Part shown: one piece after another, positions 48,786 through 58,206 of the stretch
Layout of the letters: each line of letters opens with the position of its first letter
Numbering within the stretch: the stretch's first letter is position 1
Source: Collinsella sp. AF02-46-1
GTDB lineage: Bacteria > Actinomycetota > Coriobacteriia > Coriobacteriales > Coriobacteriaceae
DNA length: 64,000 nucleotides
Assembly: GCF_003465825.1 (NCBI RefSeq)
Contig: NZ_QSBV01000001.1
Span: forward strand, 62,001 to 126,000
Reading direction: 5' to 3'
Position numbers and translations under genes: made by a program
The notes under the pieces: model-generated
Seen by the model: only the letters and a program-made list of their open reading frames with translations
What the model was told of the DNA's origin: nothing
Databases searched by the model: none

Positions 48786-50033
48786 CTACCGTTCGTTAAT
48801 ATAGGTACGATGCGGAAACTTTAGACCCGGGAACAGCTTGCTCGTCAGCTCGCAGAAATAACCGTCCGTCATGCTCGCGATGTAATCCACCACGGCTTGA
48901 TCCTTGTCGTCCTGCCAGGCATAGGTACGATCGTAGTAGGAAAGCTGCTGCTCAATGCGCGAAATATGGTGCTTAAAGATATAAGAGGACTCGTCGCCAC
49001 TGTTTAGATCCCGCAGGCAACGGTCGTAGAGCTTTTCGAACGCCTCGCGCAGCTCCTCCTCGGAATCGCCTTCGATACCGCCCTTGCTATAGATCTTCTC
49101 GTAGTTCTCGCGCTTGGCTCGGCGAATTTCCTCAAACAGGTCCTCGCTCATCTCGATGCGCGGCTTACCATAGCTATGCTCAACGATATCGATGGAAGCG
49201 TGCGTGAGGATCCAGCTGTTATAGGCGCCGCCCCGACCATCGTCAAAAGCGTCGGGCGAAAGCAGACCCGCCGCGATCGCATCCTGACGGTCACGACCGA
49301 CGTAGGCAAGAATATCCGAGATGCGAACGACGCAGCCCTCGAGCGTCATGGGACGCAGGTGCCCAATGGCGCCATAGCCCGTGGCGATGCAGTCCTCGAC
49401 CGCCTGATCGAACTGGTCAAAGGAGCCCATATCCGACAATTCAAACACGCGTTGCTCGTACTCGCCGTTATGGCATAGCACGCCGTCGAGCGTCTGGAGC
49501 GACACGTTGCGGCCATACAGGGCGTCGAGCACGCGGACCGACTGCACGTTATGGAAAAAGTAGCGACCCGTGCGCTCATGATAGATATCGTTGAGAAAAC
49601 GCTCACCGGCATGGCCGAAAGGCGTGTGGCCCAAGTCGTGGCCTAAGCCAATCGCCTCGATCAGATCGCAGTTGAGCCCCAGGGCGCAACCGATATCGCG
49701 CGCAATGCGCGAAACAAGCTGCACGTGCAGGCCACGACGCGACAGGTCGTCGTTGCTGCGAAAACTGAAGACCTGTGTTTTGCCGGCATAGCGAGTGTAC
49801 GCCGGAAGATGAAGAATCTTTTCGGTATCGCGCATAAACGCCGGACGCATAAGCGTGCCTTTGTCGGAGGCGCGATCAATACGACGAATGACCTGATCGT
49901 CGTTGCAACGATACGGGTTAACATAGCCCGAAGCACGATCGGTGGCAATGCGCTCGAAAAGTTCGGGCGACAACGCCGAGGGAATTCGGTCCATGCGCGC
50001 CTTAATGACGGCCGTTTCTTGATTAGTTGCCAT
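48786..50033 (-). CDS. Deoxyguanosinetriphosphate triphosphohydrolase-like HD protein
   Basis: 415 residues. The HD motif is in IEAIGLGHDLGHTPFGHAGE, preceded by YTRYAGKTQVFSFRSNDDLS and followed by GVLCHNGEYEQRVFE. These are the dGTPase family signatures. The metal-dependent hydrolase removes triphosphate from dGTP. The C-terminal part is helical (about 250-400). The start at 50033 was chosen over 50060 for its AAGGA-type site and family alignment. Confidence 0.9.
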   Translation of the reverse strand: MATNQETAVIKARMDRIPSALSPELFERIATDRASGYVNPYRCNDDQVIRRIDRASDKGTLMRPAFMRDTEKILHLPAYTRYAGKTQVFSFRSNDDLSRRGLHVQLVSRIARDIGCALGLNCDLIEAIGLGHDLGHTPFGHAGERFLNDIYHERTGRYFFHNVQSVRVLDALYGRNVSLQTLDGVLCHNGEYEQRVFELSDMGSFDQFDQAVEDCIATGYGAIGHLRPMTLEGCVVRISDILAYVGRDRQDAIAAGLLSPDAFDDGRGGAYNSWILTHASIDIVEHSYGKPRIEMSEDLFEEIRRAKRENYEKIYSKGGIEGDSEEELREAFEKLYDRCLRDLNSGDESSYIFKHHISRIEQQLSYYDRTYAWQDDKDQAVVDYIASMTDGYFCELTSKLFPGLKFPHRTYINER

Positions 50034-50064
50034 GGCATGCTCCTTAAAAAGGATGCGCAATCGG

Positions 50065-50487
50065 TTACAATGTCCAGCCCACGACCTCGATTATGGCAAA
50101 TATCGGCACCAAAAACGGGAGCAATGGCAGGGAGCGCGATTTTGTGAAGAGGCAGGAGAGGGCCAGGACCAGGAGCGCGACGGCAAATGCCACGATGCCG
50201 CCCAGAGGGTCGAGCGTGCAAAGCGCGAAAAGCGCCTTGGCATCCCCCATGCCGATGCCGGGGGCCTGGCGGAAACGCCGCCAAAGCGACTCGGTCAGCA
50301 CAAGGGAAAGGTACACGATAACGGCAGGACCGGCGTGGTCAAGCGCCGTGTTCAAGCCCCTGTCCAGCCAAACGCCTGCAAACGCCGCCACGGCGCATGC
50401 GGCGGCAAGCGCGTTGGGAAACCGCCGTTCACGGACATCAATCACCGCACCGGCAAAGGCGCAGATCCAAAAGGGAATATAGACCAT
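50065..50487 (-). CDS. Type IV prepilin peptidase-like (A24) membrane protein
   Basis: 140 residues with about five hydrophobic segments, lacking the N-terminal methylase domain of full PilD. The two catalytic aspartates of the A24 family are placed as expected: GAVIDVRERRFPNALA and GIGMGDAKALFALC. Short versions are typical of archaeal-type and Tad/Flp preflagellin or prepilin peptidases. No pilin or secretion ATPase is in the window. The start at 50487 is the likely one; a longer frame exists. Confidence 0.78.
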   Translation of the reverse strand: MVYIPFWICAFAGAVIDVRERRFPNALAAACAVAAFAGVWLDRGLNTALDHAGPAVIVYLSLVLTESLWRRFRQAPGIGMGDAKALFALCTLDPLGGIVAFAVALLVLALSCLFTKSRSLPLLPFLVPIFAIIEVVGWTL

Positions 50488-50519
50488 TGAACACCTCCCG
50501 GGGCAGTCTCTAAAAAGCA

Positions 50520-50563
50520 AAAACCACCACAGAGGTGCCTGTCCCCTTTGTGGTGGTTTTGGT
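50520..50563 (-). terminator. Terminator of the GT2 gene, AAGGGGAC repeat type
   Basis: AAAACCACCACA and TGTGGTGGTTTT enclose GAGGTGCC-tgtCCCCTT on the plus strand (AAGGGGACAGGCACC on the minus). The T-run suits termination in both directions. The same element, slightly changed, recurs at 58162-58206. Confidence 0.85.
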
Positions 50564-50568
50564 GGTGG

Positions 50569-51864
50569 TTATTTAGCGCCCTGCATGACCTCGTCGAGGG
50601 TAACGTTGACGGCATGCTGCGTCGGGACCCAGTCGACCTTCAGGAACAACGCAGCCACCGTAATGGGGATATAGCTGAACATAAAGATCGGGAAGGTAAA
50701 CAGGTTGGTCACCAGGCGCCACTTTTGCGCGCAATGGATGTGCTTGTACTCGAAGATAGTCGTGAGCAGCGCCAGGATAAAGAAGGTCTGATACATCATC
50801 GCGAAGGTCATAATGAGCGAGGCGGCACAAGCCTGCATCTCAACCTCGGTGGCCAAGAAGCCGTGCGAAAGCCCGCCCACGATGAGGAAGGTCGCGTTGG
50901 CGAGCATGGAGATCAGGGACAGCAGCATACCCGGAGCAATCGTCATAAACATGTCGTAGGCGGCAAAGCGGTGATAACGGAAGGTCGACTTGACCAGATG
51001 CTTACCGTAGGTAAAGAACACCTGGTAGAAGCCCTTGGTCCAGCGCATACGCTGCTTCCAGGACGCCTTAAACGTCACGGGCTGCTCGTCAAAAAACTCC
51101 GCCGACGCATAACCGATGCGAATGCCGTGAATGGCACAGAACGTAGTGAACTGGATGTCCTCGGTCAGCGTATGGAACTGCCAGCCGTGCATGCCCTCAA
51201 TAACGCTAGCCGAGATAAGGTAGCCCGAACCCGATACGGCGCAGGACGTCTTGCAGATGTTGCGCGCGTTGTTGAGAAAACGCGCCTCGCGCAGATACCA
51301 AGTGGCATTCGCTGCCGAGATCCACGAGCTTCCGAAGTTCTTGGAGTTACGATAGCTCGTGACCACATGGAAGCCCTGGTCAAAGGCATCATTCATCTTG
51401 GACACGTAATCGCGGGCGATAACATTATCGGCATCGAAGATAAAGTAACCTTCAAAGGTGTCGGGATACTCGTTAAGGATACGGTCGAAACCAAAGTCCA
51501 TGACCCAGCTCTTGCCTTTACGGGCCAGGTCGTTTCGCTCGTACACGACAGCGCCCGCCTCGCGCGCGAGCTGCGCGGTGTTATCGGTGCAGGCATCGGC
51601 GACGACAAAGACCTCGATGAGCTCGGACGGATAATCCTGGTCCTTGATGGAGCGAACGAGGTTGGCGATCACGGCCTCCTCGTTATGCGCCGCGATAAAG
51701 AAGGCATACCGGTGGAGTTTTTTGGCCTTGGGAGGCGCGACCTCGCCGCGGAGAGCACCGATGACAAAGAAGACCACCTGGTACAAGAAGCAGACCGTGA
51801 GCAGCGTGACGACAATCTGGTTGAAGATCACGATGGGTGTGTTGGTTTGTAAAAAGGCGAGCAT
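50569..51864 (-). CDS. Processive family 2 glycosyltransferase
   Basis: 431 residues. After an N-terminal membrane segment (about 14-38), the GT-A domain shows YAFFIAAHNEEAVIANLVRS, EVFVVADACTDNTAQLA, EGYFIFDADNVIARDYVSKM with a DxD-like D-A-D, and TEDIQFTTFCA. The acceptor motif K-Q-R-M-R-W (Q-x-x-R-W) follows, as in cellulose/hyaluronan/PNAG synthases. Four or so C-terminal membrane segments complete the protein. It probably builds an extracellular or cell-wall polysaccharide; the sugar is unknown. Confidence 0.88.
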   Translation of the reverse strand: MLAFLQTNTPIVIFNQIVVTLLTVCFLYQVVFFVIGALRGEVAPPKAKKLHRYAFFIAAHNEEAVIANLVRSIKDQDYPSELIEVFVVADACTDNTAQLAREAGAVVYERNDLARKGKSWVMDFGFDRILNEYPDTFEGYFIFDADNVIARDYVSKMNDAFDQGFHVVTSYRNSKNFGSSWISAANATWYLREARFLNNARNICKTSCAVSGSGYLISASVIEGMHGWQFHTLTEDIQFTTFCAIHGIRIGYASAEFFDEQPVTFKASWKQRMRWTKGFYQVFFTYGKHLVKSTFRYHRFAAYDMFMTIAPGMLLSLISMLANATFLIVGGLSHGFLATEVEMQACAASLIMTFAMMYQTFFILALLTTIFEYKHIHCAQKWRLVTNLFTFPIFMFSYIPITVAALFLKVDWVPTQHAVNVTLDEVMQGAK

Positions 51865-51946
51865 GCAGGCTCCCAGGAACGTGTTACGTAAACAACCGTA
51901 TATCTTACCGCAGGCTTACCGAGTTCAAGAAACCACCTAATACTGG

Positions 51947-52960
51947 CTAGGCTTCGAGCAGACCGAGCTGCGGTACGATTTCGTCGCCGGCAGCAGTGCG
52001 ACCAAGCGAACGCGGGGCTAAGTCGTCGAGGACGGCGGCGAGATCCCACGGCAGCTCGTCGCGGCACTCAATGCGCTCTCCCGTCACGGGATGATCGAAC
52101 GCCACGCGCCAGGAATGGAGGAATTGCCTGGTCAGACCCTGATCGGCACGCGCATCGCACTTACCGTAGAGCGGATCGCCCACGCAGGCGTGGTTGATAT
52201 GGCGCATGTGCACGCGAATCTGATGCGTGCGGCCCGTAAACAGGTGGCACTCGACGAGCGTATAACCGTCGTCAAAACGCGTGGAATCAAAGCGCTCGAG
52301 GACCTTAAAGGTCGTAATGGCCTGGCGCGCGAAAGGATCGTCCGAAACTGCCATCTTGACACGGTCACGCGTAGAACGGGCAATGCCGGTGTTAATGGTG
52401 CCCTCGTCCATAGCGATATGACCGTGAACGAGCGTAATGTAGCGGCGGTCGAGCGTGCGCGTACGGATAAGATTTTGGAGCGCGCGCTGGGTGTCGTCGT
52501 CCTTGGCAGCAAGCATGAGACCCGAGGTATCGCGATCCAAACGATGCACGATACCGGGGCGATCCTCGCCCTGCACAGTGCCCAGATGGTCGATACCGCA
52601 GTGATAGACCAGGGCATTCGCGAGCGTACCGCTCTCATGACCATGCGCAGGATGGCACACCAGGCCGCGCTGCTTGGAGAGCACAATGAGATATTCGTCC
52701 TCATAGCGAATGTCGAGCGGGATGGCTTCGGGAATCACATCGGTCGGGTCGTGCGGCTCGGGCAAATCGACCGAAATACGGTCACCGGCCCGCACGGCGT
52801 ACTTTTTGGACAGGCAGGTCTCGCCATTGACACATACGGCACCGCCCTCAATCAGATGCGCGCAGGCAGAGCGCGTAGGACAGCCGTCATTGGCGCCCAG
52901 ATAGGCGTCAAGGCGCTGACCAGCGGCATCGTCGGCAACAAGGATATGAATGTCAGCCAT
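51947..52960 (-). CDS. rluD: RluD-family 23S rRNA pseudouridine synthase
   Basis: 337 residues. An N-terminal S4-like domain (GQRLDAYLGANDGCPTRSAC, VCVNGE) precedes the catalytic RsuA/RluA domain with the active aspartate in GIVHRLDRDTSGLMLAAKDD. LFTGRTHQIRVHMRHINHAC is another family signature. It isomerises uridines in 23S rRNA. The ATG at 52960 overlaps lspA's stop by one base (lspA-rluD, a common order). Confidence 0.93.
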   Translation of the reverse strand: MADIHILVADDAAGQRLDAYLGANDGCPTRSACAHLIEGGAVCVNGETCLSKKYAVRAGDRISVDLPEPHDPTDVIPEAIPLDIRYEDEYLIVLSKQRGLVCHPAHGHESGTLANALVYHCGIDHLGTVQGEDRPGIVHRLDRDTSGLMLAAKDDDTQRALQNLIRTRTLDRRYITLVHGHIAMDEGTINTGIARSTRDRVKMAVSDDPFARQAITTFKVLERFDSTRFDDGYTLVECHLFTGRTHQIRVHMRHINHACVGDPLYGKCDARADQGLTRQFLHSWRVAFDHPVTGERIECRDELPWDLAAVLDDLAPRSLGRTAAGDEIVPQLGLLEA

Positions 52961-53559
52961 TAGCGCTCATTCCTTTCGCGAATCTTGCGGGCACGCTCCC
53001 CACGCTGCTTGGCTTTGCGCTTGGCGCGGGCCTCGTCACGGGCGTTAAGCTCGGCGGTCGCATCGACCTCACGGGCCGCGGGGCTCAAGAACATGTAGCC
53101 GAAGAGGGCGAGCACGACGCCCACGGTAATGCCGATATCGGCCACATTGAAGACGGGGAAGTCGATGAAGGTGGTGGCAATAAAATCGGTCACGAAGCCA
53201 AAGGCCAAACGATCGATAGCGTTGCCGATAGCACCGCCCGCAACCATCGCCATGCCCACAACCTCAAGATGGGCGAGCTGGGGTGCACGAACGAGGTACA
53301 CGGCAATAGCGATAATGACCGCCAACGCCAGCACGGCAAACGCGACACCATGCCCCTCGCCCATGCTAAAGGCAGCACCGATATTACGGACAAACATAAA
53401 GTCGATAACACCGGGGATGACGGTCACATGCAAAGCGTCGCCCACGGCACGAACCGCAAGCTTGGTCAGCTGGTCAACAAGCAGCACAACCAGCGCCACC
53501 CCACCAGCAACACCCAACCGCCAACGCAAAGGCGGCGTCATATCCCCAGCACGACCCAA
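52960..53559 (-). CDS. lspA: Lipoprotein signal peptidase
   Basis: 199 residues with four membrane segments. LVVLLVDQLTKLAVR, FMFVRNIGAAFSM, GGAIGNAIDRLAFGFVTDFI and DFPVFNVADIGITVGV provide the catalytic aspartates of signal peptidase II (in NAIDR and NVAD). The C-terminal 45 residues are highly basic, an extension beyond the usual length. The start is TTG at 53559 (AGGGG seven bases upstream) or ATG at 53541. It would process the lipoproteins of the corrinoid block. Confidence 0.92.
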   Translation of the reverse strand: MGRAGDMTPPLRWRLGVAGGVALVVLLVDQLTKLAVRAVGDALHVTVIPGVIDFMFVRNIGAAFSMGEGHGVAFAVLALAVIIAIAVYLVRAPQLAHLEVVGMAMVAGGAIGNAIDRLAFGFVTDFIATTFIDFPVFNVADIGITVGVVLALFGYMFLSPAAREVDATAELNARDEARAKRKAKQRGERARKIRERNER

Positions 53560-53677
53560 ATCAATCCCCTAGCCTCAAGAACATCGAATTACGTTTAACG
53601 TAAGTAATCATCTTATAGTGACAAACGCCAAACGCGCAGCATATTCACCAACGCTAGCGAAATAATCAGCATAAAAC

Positions 53678-53712
53678 AAAAGCGGCATTCCGAAAAACAG
53701 AATGCCGCTTTT
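53678..53712. terminator. Terminator after ileS
   Basis: AAAAGCGGCATTC (53678-53690) and GAATGCCGCTTTT (53700-53712) form a 13-base perfect stem with A- and T-runs on both sides, 70 bases beyond the ileS stop. Confidence 0.9.
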
Positions 53713-53781
53713 ATTCAGCGGAGCAAATGGGCCGAAGGCGCCCAAATTCTCCCTATAACTAAAATGCCGAGTTACCGTGCC

Positions 53782-56583
53782 TTAAAGGGCATTCGCACAA
53801 CGCTTACAGATGTGAGCATGGCCGTTGTACTCGCCGACGGTGGTGCGGTAGTTCCAGCAACGGTCGCAGCACTCGCCCTCGGCAGCATCGATGGCAACAG
53901 AAAGCTCCTCGCCCTGGGTAAGCTCAACATCGGAGACGATGTAAAACTCGGCCAGGTCGACGGCCTTGTCGCCGGTCAGCAGCGCATACATTTCGGCGGG
54001 AACGACCGCCTTGACGCGGACCTGCTGGCTCTTGGTGAAGGTGCCAGCGGAGCGGGCATCCTCAAGGGCCTTGGTCACGACGCTACGGAGCTCGAGTGAA
54101 GCCTCGAGCACGCCCTCAAAATCGTTGGCCTCGTCGACCGTGATGGGCGACTTGTACCAATCGAGCAGCGCGGCGTACTTCTGGTGATCGACGCAGCCGG
54201 CGGGCGCATAGGCCATGGCCTCGTCGACCGTATAGGACAAGATCGGCTGCAGGTCGCGCATGAGCATCGAGAAGAGCTCGGCCAGCACGGTCTGGGCGCT
54301 GCGACGCTCGAGCGAACCGGGCTTCTCGCAGTACAGACGGTCCTTCAGGGCGTCGAGATACACGTTGGAGAGCTCGGTAACCACAAAGTCGTAAAGCGCA
54401 CGGTAGGCGCGCGGGAACTCGTAGCTGGCGTAGGCATCGTCGACCTCGGCCTGGACCTGGGTCAGGCGGGCGACCATGAGCTTGTCGAGCGGCAGCAGGT
54501 CGGCAAAGGCGACGCCGTCGGTCTCGGGCTCAAACTGACCCTCGAGCTCGGAGAGCAGGAATCGCAGCGTGTTGCGGAAACGACGGTAGGCATCGGACGT
54601 ACGAGCGAGAATCTCGTGGTCGATGGAGACGTCGGAGCTGGTATCGACGGAGGCGACCCACAGACGGATGATGTCGGCACCCATCTCGTCGCAGACCTTA
54701 TTGGGGTCGATGACGTTGCCGAGCGACTTGGACATCTTGCGGCCCTGGCCGTCGAGGGTAAAGCCCTGCGAGACGACCGCCTTGTACGGAGCGTGGCCGT
54801 TGGCGCCCACCGAGGTGAGCAGTGAGCTCTGGAACCAACCGCGGTGCTGGTCAGAGCCCTCGAGGTAGACGTCCGCCGGGTACTCCAGCTCGGGACGGTA
54901 CTCGCAGACGGCCTTCCAAGACACGCCGGAGTCCCACCACACGTCAAGGATGTCCTTATCAGCCTTGAGGTGATGGCCACCGCACTTGGGGCAGACGCAG
55001 GCCTCGCCCAGATAGCTCTCAGGAGCGTCGGTGAACCAGGCGTCGGAGCCCTTCTCGTGGAAGAGCTTGATGACGGCGTCGAGCGTGGCGTCGTTCATGA
55101 CCTTCTCGCCACAGTCGGCGCAGGTGTAGCTGGGGATAGGCACACCCCAGTTGCGCTGACGGCTGATGCACCAGTCGGGACGCTGCTCGACCATGGCGCC
55201 AATGCGGTTGGCGGCGTGGGCCGGATACCACTTGACGTTCTCGCGGACCTCTTTGCCAGCCTGCTCGCGCAAGCCGGTCTTGTCCATCGAGACGAACCAC
55301 TGGTCGGTAGCACGGAAGAGCACCGGGTGCTTGCAGCGCCAGCAGTGCGGATAGCTGTGCGTGATCTTCTTCTCGAGGACCAGGGTGCCACGCTCGCGCA
55401 GGAACTCGATGATGTGCGGGTTGGCCTCATCGGTGTCCATACCGCTGAAGGGGCCGCCGGTGCCAAACTCCTCGCCGGTGTAGAACTTGCCGTCGTCATC
55501 GACCGGCATGCAGATGTCGGTGATGCCCTCCTTGAGGCAGGCAAAGTAGTCGTCGACGCCGTGACCGGGCGAGTTGTGGACGATACCGGTACCGTCATCG
55601 ACACCGACGTAATCGGCCAGCAGCGCCACGCCCTCGACACCGTCAAAGATCGGCTGCTTGTAGTGGATGTGGTGGAAGGTCTCGGCGGGAACCACATAGG
55701 GCTTGCCGTCGACCATGACCGGGGTGTACTCCCAGCCAAACTCCTCGCAGCACTTGGGAGCCAGGTCCTCGAGCATGACCTCGGCACGGCCATCGTGCTC
55801 AACGGCGACATAGGCGGCGCCGGGCTTAAGGGAAACGGCCTGGTCGGAGGGGATGGTCCACGGTGTGGTCGTCCAGATGATGAAGTCGACCGGGCCGTCG
55901 AAGTCCTCGAGGCCGGCGGGCTTGGTGGTCATCTCAAAGCGCACGAAAATGGACGGGCTCGTCTCGTCGGAGTACTCGATCTCTGCCTCGGCGAGTGCGG
56001 TGTGGCAATGCTTGCACCAGTGAACCGGCTTGTGGCCGCGATAGATCATGCCCTTATCGAACATGGCCTTAAAGACCTCGATGTCGGCGGCATCATGCTG
56101 GTGATAGAGCGTCAGATAGGGGTTGTCCCAGTCGCCGAGCACGCCCAGACGGCGGAAGCCGGCCTTCTGGAGCTCGATGTTCTCGACAGCGAACTTGTTG
56201 CAAAGCTCACGGATCTTGGCCGTGGAGGTCTGGTTGAACTTCTCGGTGCCGAGCTTCTCCTCGACCTTGTGCTCAATCGGCTGACCGTGGCAGTCCCAAC
56301 CGGGGACATAGGGAACCTCATAGCCCTGCATCATCCAGTAACGGTTGATCATGTCCTTGGAGATCTTGTTCATGGCATGGCCGATGTGGATCGGGCCGTT
56401 GGCGTACGGAGGACCGTCGTGCAGCACGAACTTCTTGTGACCCTCGTTCTTCTTCAGAACCTGCTCGTAGACCTTGTTGTCCTGCCAGTCCTTGAGTCGC
56501 TTGGGCTCGGACTTGGAAAGACCGGCACGCATGGGAAATCCGGTTTTAGGCAGATTCATCGTCTGCTTGTACTCGTTTGCCAC
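53782..56583 (-). CDS. ileS: Isoleucine--tRNA ligase
   Basis: 933 residues. The class I signature HIGH is in GPIHIGHAMNKISKDMINRY and KMSKS in GRKMSKSLGNVIDPNKV. The editing domain (about 200-400) holds WTTTPWTIPSDQAVSL. The C-terminal zinc finger is GECCDRCWNYRTTVGE then CKRCANAL at the extreme end. It is the bacterial type with a full C-terminal zinc domain. The ATG at 56583 follows an AAGGGG site. A T-box leader lies upstream. Confidence 0.97.
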   Translation of the reverse strand: MANEYKQTMNLPKTGFPMRAGLSKSEPKRLKDWQDNKVYEQVLKKNEGHKKFVLHDGPPYANGPIHIGHAMNKISKDMINRYWMMQGYEVPYVPGWDCHGQPIEHKVEEKLGTEKFNQTSTAKIRELCNKFAVENIELQKAGFRRLGVLGDWDNPYLTLYHQHDAADIEVFKAMFDKGMIYRGHKPVHWCKHCHTALAEAEIEYSDETSPSIFVRFEMTTKPAGLEDFDGPVDFIIWTTTPWTIPSDQAVSLKPGAAYVAVEHDGRAEVMLEDLAPKCCEEFGWEYTPVMVDGKPYVVPAETFHHIHYKQPIFDGVEGVALLADYVGVDDGTGIVHNSPGHGVDDYFACLKEGITDICMPVDDDGKFYTGEEFGTGGPFSGMDTDEANPHIIEFLRERGTLVLEKKITHSYPHCWRCKHPVLFRATDQWFVSMDKTGLREQAGKEVRENVKWYPAHAANRIGAMVEQRPDWCISRQRNWGVPIPSYTCADCGEKVMNDATLDAVIKLFHEKGSDAWFTDAPESYLGEACVCPKCGGHHLKADKDILDVWWDSGVSWKAVCEYRPELEYPADVYLEGSDQHRGWFQSSLLTSVGANGHAPYKAVVSQGFTLDGQGRKMSKSLGNVIDPNKVCDEMGADIIRLWVASVDTSSDVSIDHEILARTSDAYRRFRNTLRFLLSELEGQFEPETDGVAFADLLPLDKLMVARLTQVQAEVDDAYASYEFPRAYRALYDFVVTELSNVYLDALKDRLYCEKPGSLERRSAQTVLAELFSMLMRDLQPILSYTVDEAMAYAPAGCVDHQKYAALLDWYKSPITVDEANDFEGVLEASLELRSVVTKALEDARSAGTFTKSQQVRVKAVVPAEMYALLTGDKAVDLAEFYIVSDVELTQGEELSVAIDAAEGECCDRCWNYRTTVGEYNGHAHICKRCANAL

Positions 56584-56626
56584 GGTACCCCTTTCTTGTC
56601 ATGGGCGCACACGCCCTCTGGGCACC

Positions 56627-56925
56627 AAAAAAGCGCCCGTCCCTACAAGCTGGGACGAAGCGCCACAAACGGGCTGCACGCCCGCAAAAGCTCTTCGCTT
56701 AACCACCCAGCTTAGATGCCCTCGCCCGCGTATTCGCGCGCTCGCATCCGTTACTCGGCTGGTCTGTATCGACGACCATCTCGGCGATGTCTACTAAGAC
56801 GAACCTGCGCGGCACGTCCGTTGGGACCGCAGCTCCGGGGTGATTTTCATCGGTCGCATGCACGGGTTCTCAGCGCTCCCCGCTCTCTGTAGCATGCGGA
56901 CGGCCGACTACTCGTCCCCATCAAC
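56627..56925 (-). promoter_or_regulatory. ileS: T-box leader of ileS (isoleucine)
   Basis: On the minus strand the leader begins GGGGACGAGTAGTCGG, has the stem-I motif ACAGAGAGC, and then GATGAAAATCACC with ATC (Ile) as the probable specifier. The T-box core GGGTGGTTAAGCG is at about 56696-56708, and the terminator hairpin GCGC-CCGTCCC / GGGACG-aa-GCGCC (56627-56664) follows with a T-run. Uncharged tRNA-Ile would stabilise the antiterminator and raise ileS expression. The ends are approximate, and the core differs from the textbook GGGTGG-ACCGCG. This accounts for most of the 485-base gap before the dehydrogenase gene; a divergent promoter region fills the rest. Confidence 0.85.
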
Positions 56926-57068
56926 GCTTATGCGCTGTATGGTAACACGGTCAACGCCGGCGAAAAACCCTCAACATCGGTTTCATACTTTAGAAACTTC
57001 TCGCGATCGCAAGCACTCACTTGGAGCAAAATACCTGAAAGCACTTTATCTAACGAAAGAAGGCTGCT

Positions 57069-58151
57069 ATGCGCACGATTGGAATGAGCGACTACACCGT
57101 CGGCGAGGACTGCTTTGACGAGCTGCCCGGCGCACTGGACGAGTACGGAGCGACCAAGGTCGCGATTATCGGTGGTAAACGAGCACTGGCAGCGGCGCTT
57201 CCCGGTATCGAAGCGGCGCTGGAGGGCACCGACGTCGAGATTCTGGAGACGCGCGTCTACGGCACCAACAGTACGCGCGCCAATATCGCCAAGGTTGTTA
57301 ACTCCCCCGCCTGCCGAGAGGCCGATGTGCTCATCGCATGCGGCGGCGGCAAAGCGCTCGACACCGTGAAGACCGCAGCCATCGAGCTCAAGAAGATCGT
57401 CTTTACGGTACCGACGATCTGCTCCAACTGCTCGGCCGCGACCGCCATTGCCGTTGTCTACAACGACGACGGCTCGCTCGAGGGCTATTCGTACCCCAAC
57501 CGCCCCGCGCACATCTTCATCAACCCCAAGATCATCGCCGAGGCTCCGGCGGAGTACTTCTGGGCGGGCGTGGGCGATGCCCTGTCCAAGCAGCCCGAGG
57601 TCGAGTACGCCACGAGCGCCGGCAACCTGGAGCACACCGCAGGTCTTGGCCTGGCGCTCGCACACACCTGCTCCGAGCCGCTGTTTACCTATGGCGTGCA
57701 GGGTCTTGAGGACGTTCGCCAGAACCTGTCGACCGAAGCCGTCAAGCAGATCGCGCTCGATATCGTGGTCAACACGGGCTACGTCTCCAACCTGACCAAC
57801 CAAAACGATTACTACTACAACTCGAGCGTGGCGCACGCGTTCTACAACGCTTCCTGCAGCATTCCGCGCGAGGGCTCCTACCTGCACGGCGAGGTCGTAA
57901 GCCTGGGTGTGCTGGTACTGTTCGCCTATACGGACGATACCGAGAACCTTGAGCGCTACGCCGCCTTTAACAATCAGATGGGCCTGCCCGTGACGCTTGA
58001 GCAGGTCGGGCTTTCCGAGGCTGATATCCCTGCCCTGTGCGAGTACGCGCACGCCACCAACGAATGGAAGCAAGGCAACCCGGAGCCCTTCACCGACGAG
58101 AAATTCGCCGCCGCCATCAAGGCCGCCAACGCTTACGGCCACACGCTCTAG
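57069..58151 (+). CDS. Iron-containing alcohol/glycerol dehydrogenase-like protein
   Basis: 360 residues. The NAD-binding part shows VAIIGGKRALAAALPGIEAA, LIACGGGKALDTVKTAA and VFTVPTICSNCSAATAIAVV. The metal-binding region follows with PAEYFWAGVGDALSKQPEVE, ALAHTCSEPL and EGSYLHGEVVSLGVLVLF, the HGE containing a ligand histidine. This is the GldA-like branch of Fe-ADH enzymes; the closest described activity is glycerol dehydrogenase, but the substrate is not certain. The start at 57069 follows AAGAAGG. Confidence 0.85.
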   Translation: MRTIGMSDYTVGEDCFDELPGALDEYGATKVAIIGGKRALAAALPGIEAALEGTDVEILETRVYGTNSTRANIAKVVNSPACREADVLIACGGGKALDTVKTAAIELKKIVFTVPTICSNCSAATAIAVVYNDDGSLEGYSYPNRPAHIFINPKIIAEAPAEYFWAGVGDALSKQPEVEYATSAGNLEHTAGLGLALAHTCSEPLFTYGVQGLEDVRQNLSTEAVKQIALDIVVNTGYVSNLTNQNDYYYNSSVAHAFYNASCSIPREGSYLHGEVVSLGVLVLFAYTDDTENLERYAAFNNQMGLPVTLEQVGLSEADIPALCEYAHATNEWKQGNPEPFTDEKFAAAIKAANAYGHTL

Positions 58152-58161
58152 GACTGACCCA

Positions 58162-58206
58162 AAACCACCACAAAGGGGACGGGCACCTTTCTGGTGGTTT
58201 TTTATT
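58162..58206 (+). terminator. Terminator after the dehydrogenase gene, AAGGGGAC repeat type
   Basis: AAAACCACCA and TGGTGGTTTTTT enclose AAAGGGGACGGGCACCTTT. It is a variant of the hairpin at 50520-50563. Confidence 0.85.

Noticed and set aside
54844..56715. Plus-strand open frame of 623 codons
   Set aside because: It is antisense to ileS and its T-box leader, with no ribosome-binding site and no recognisable motif.
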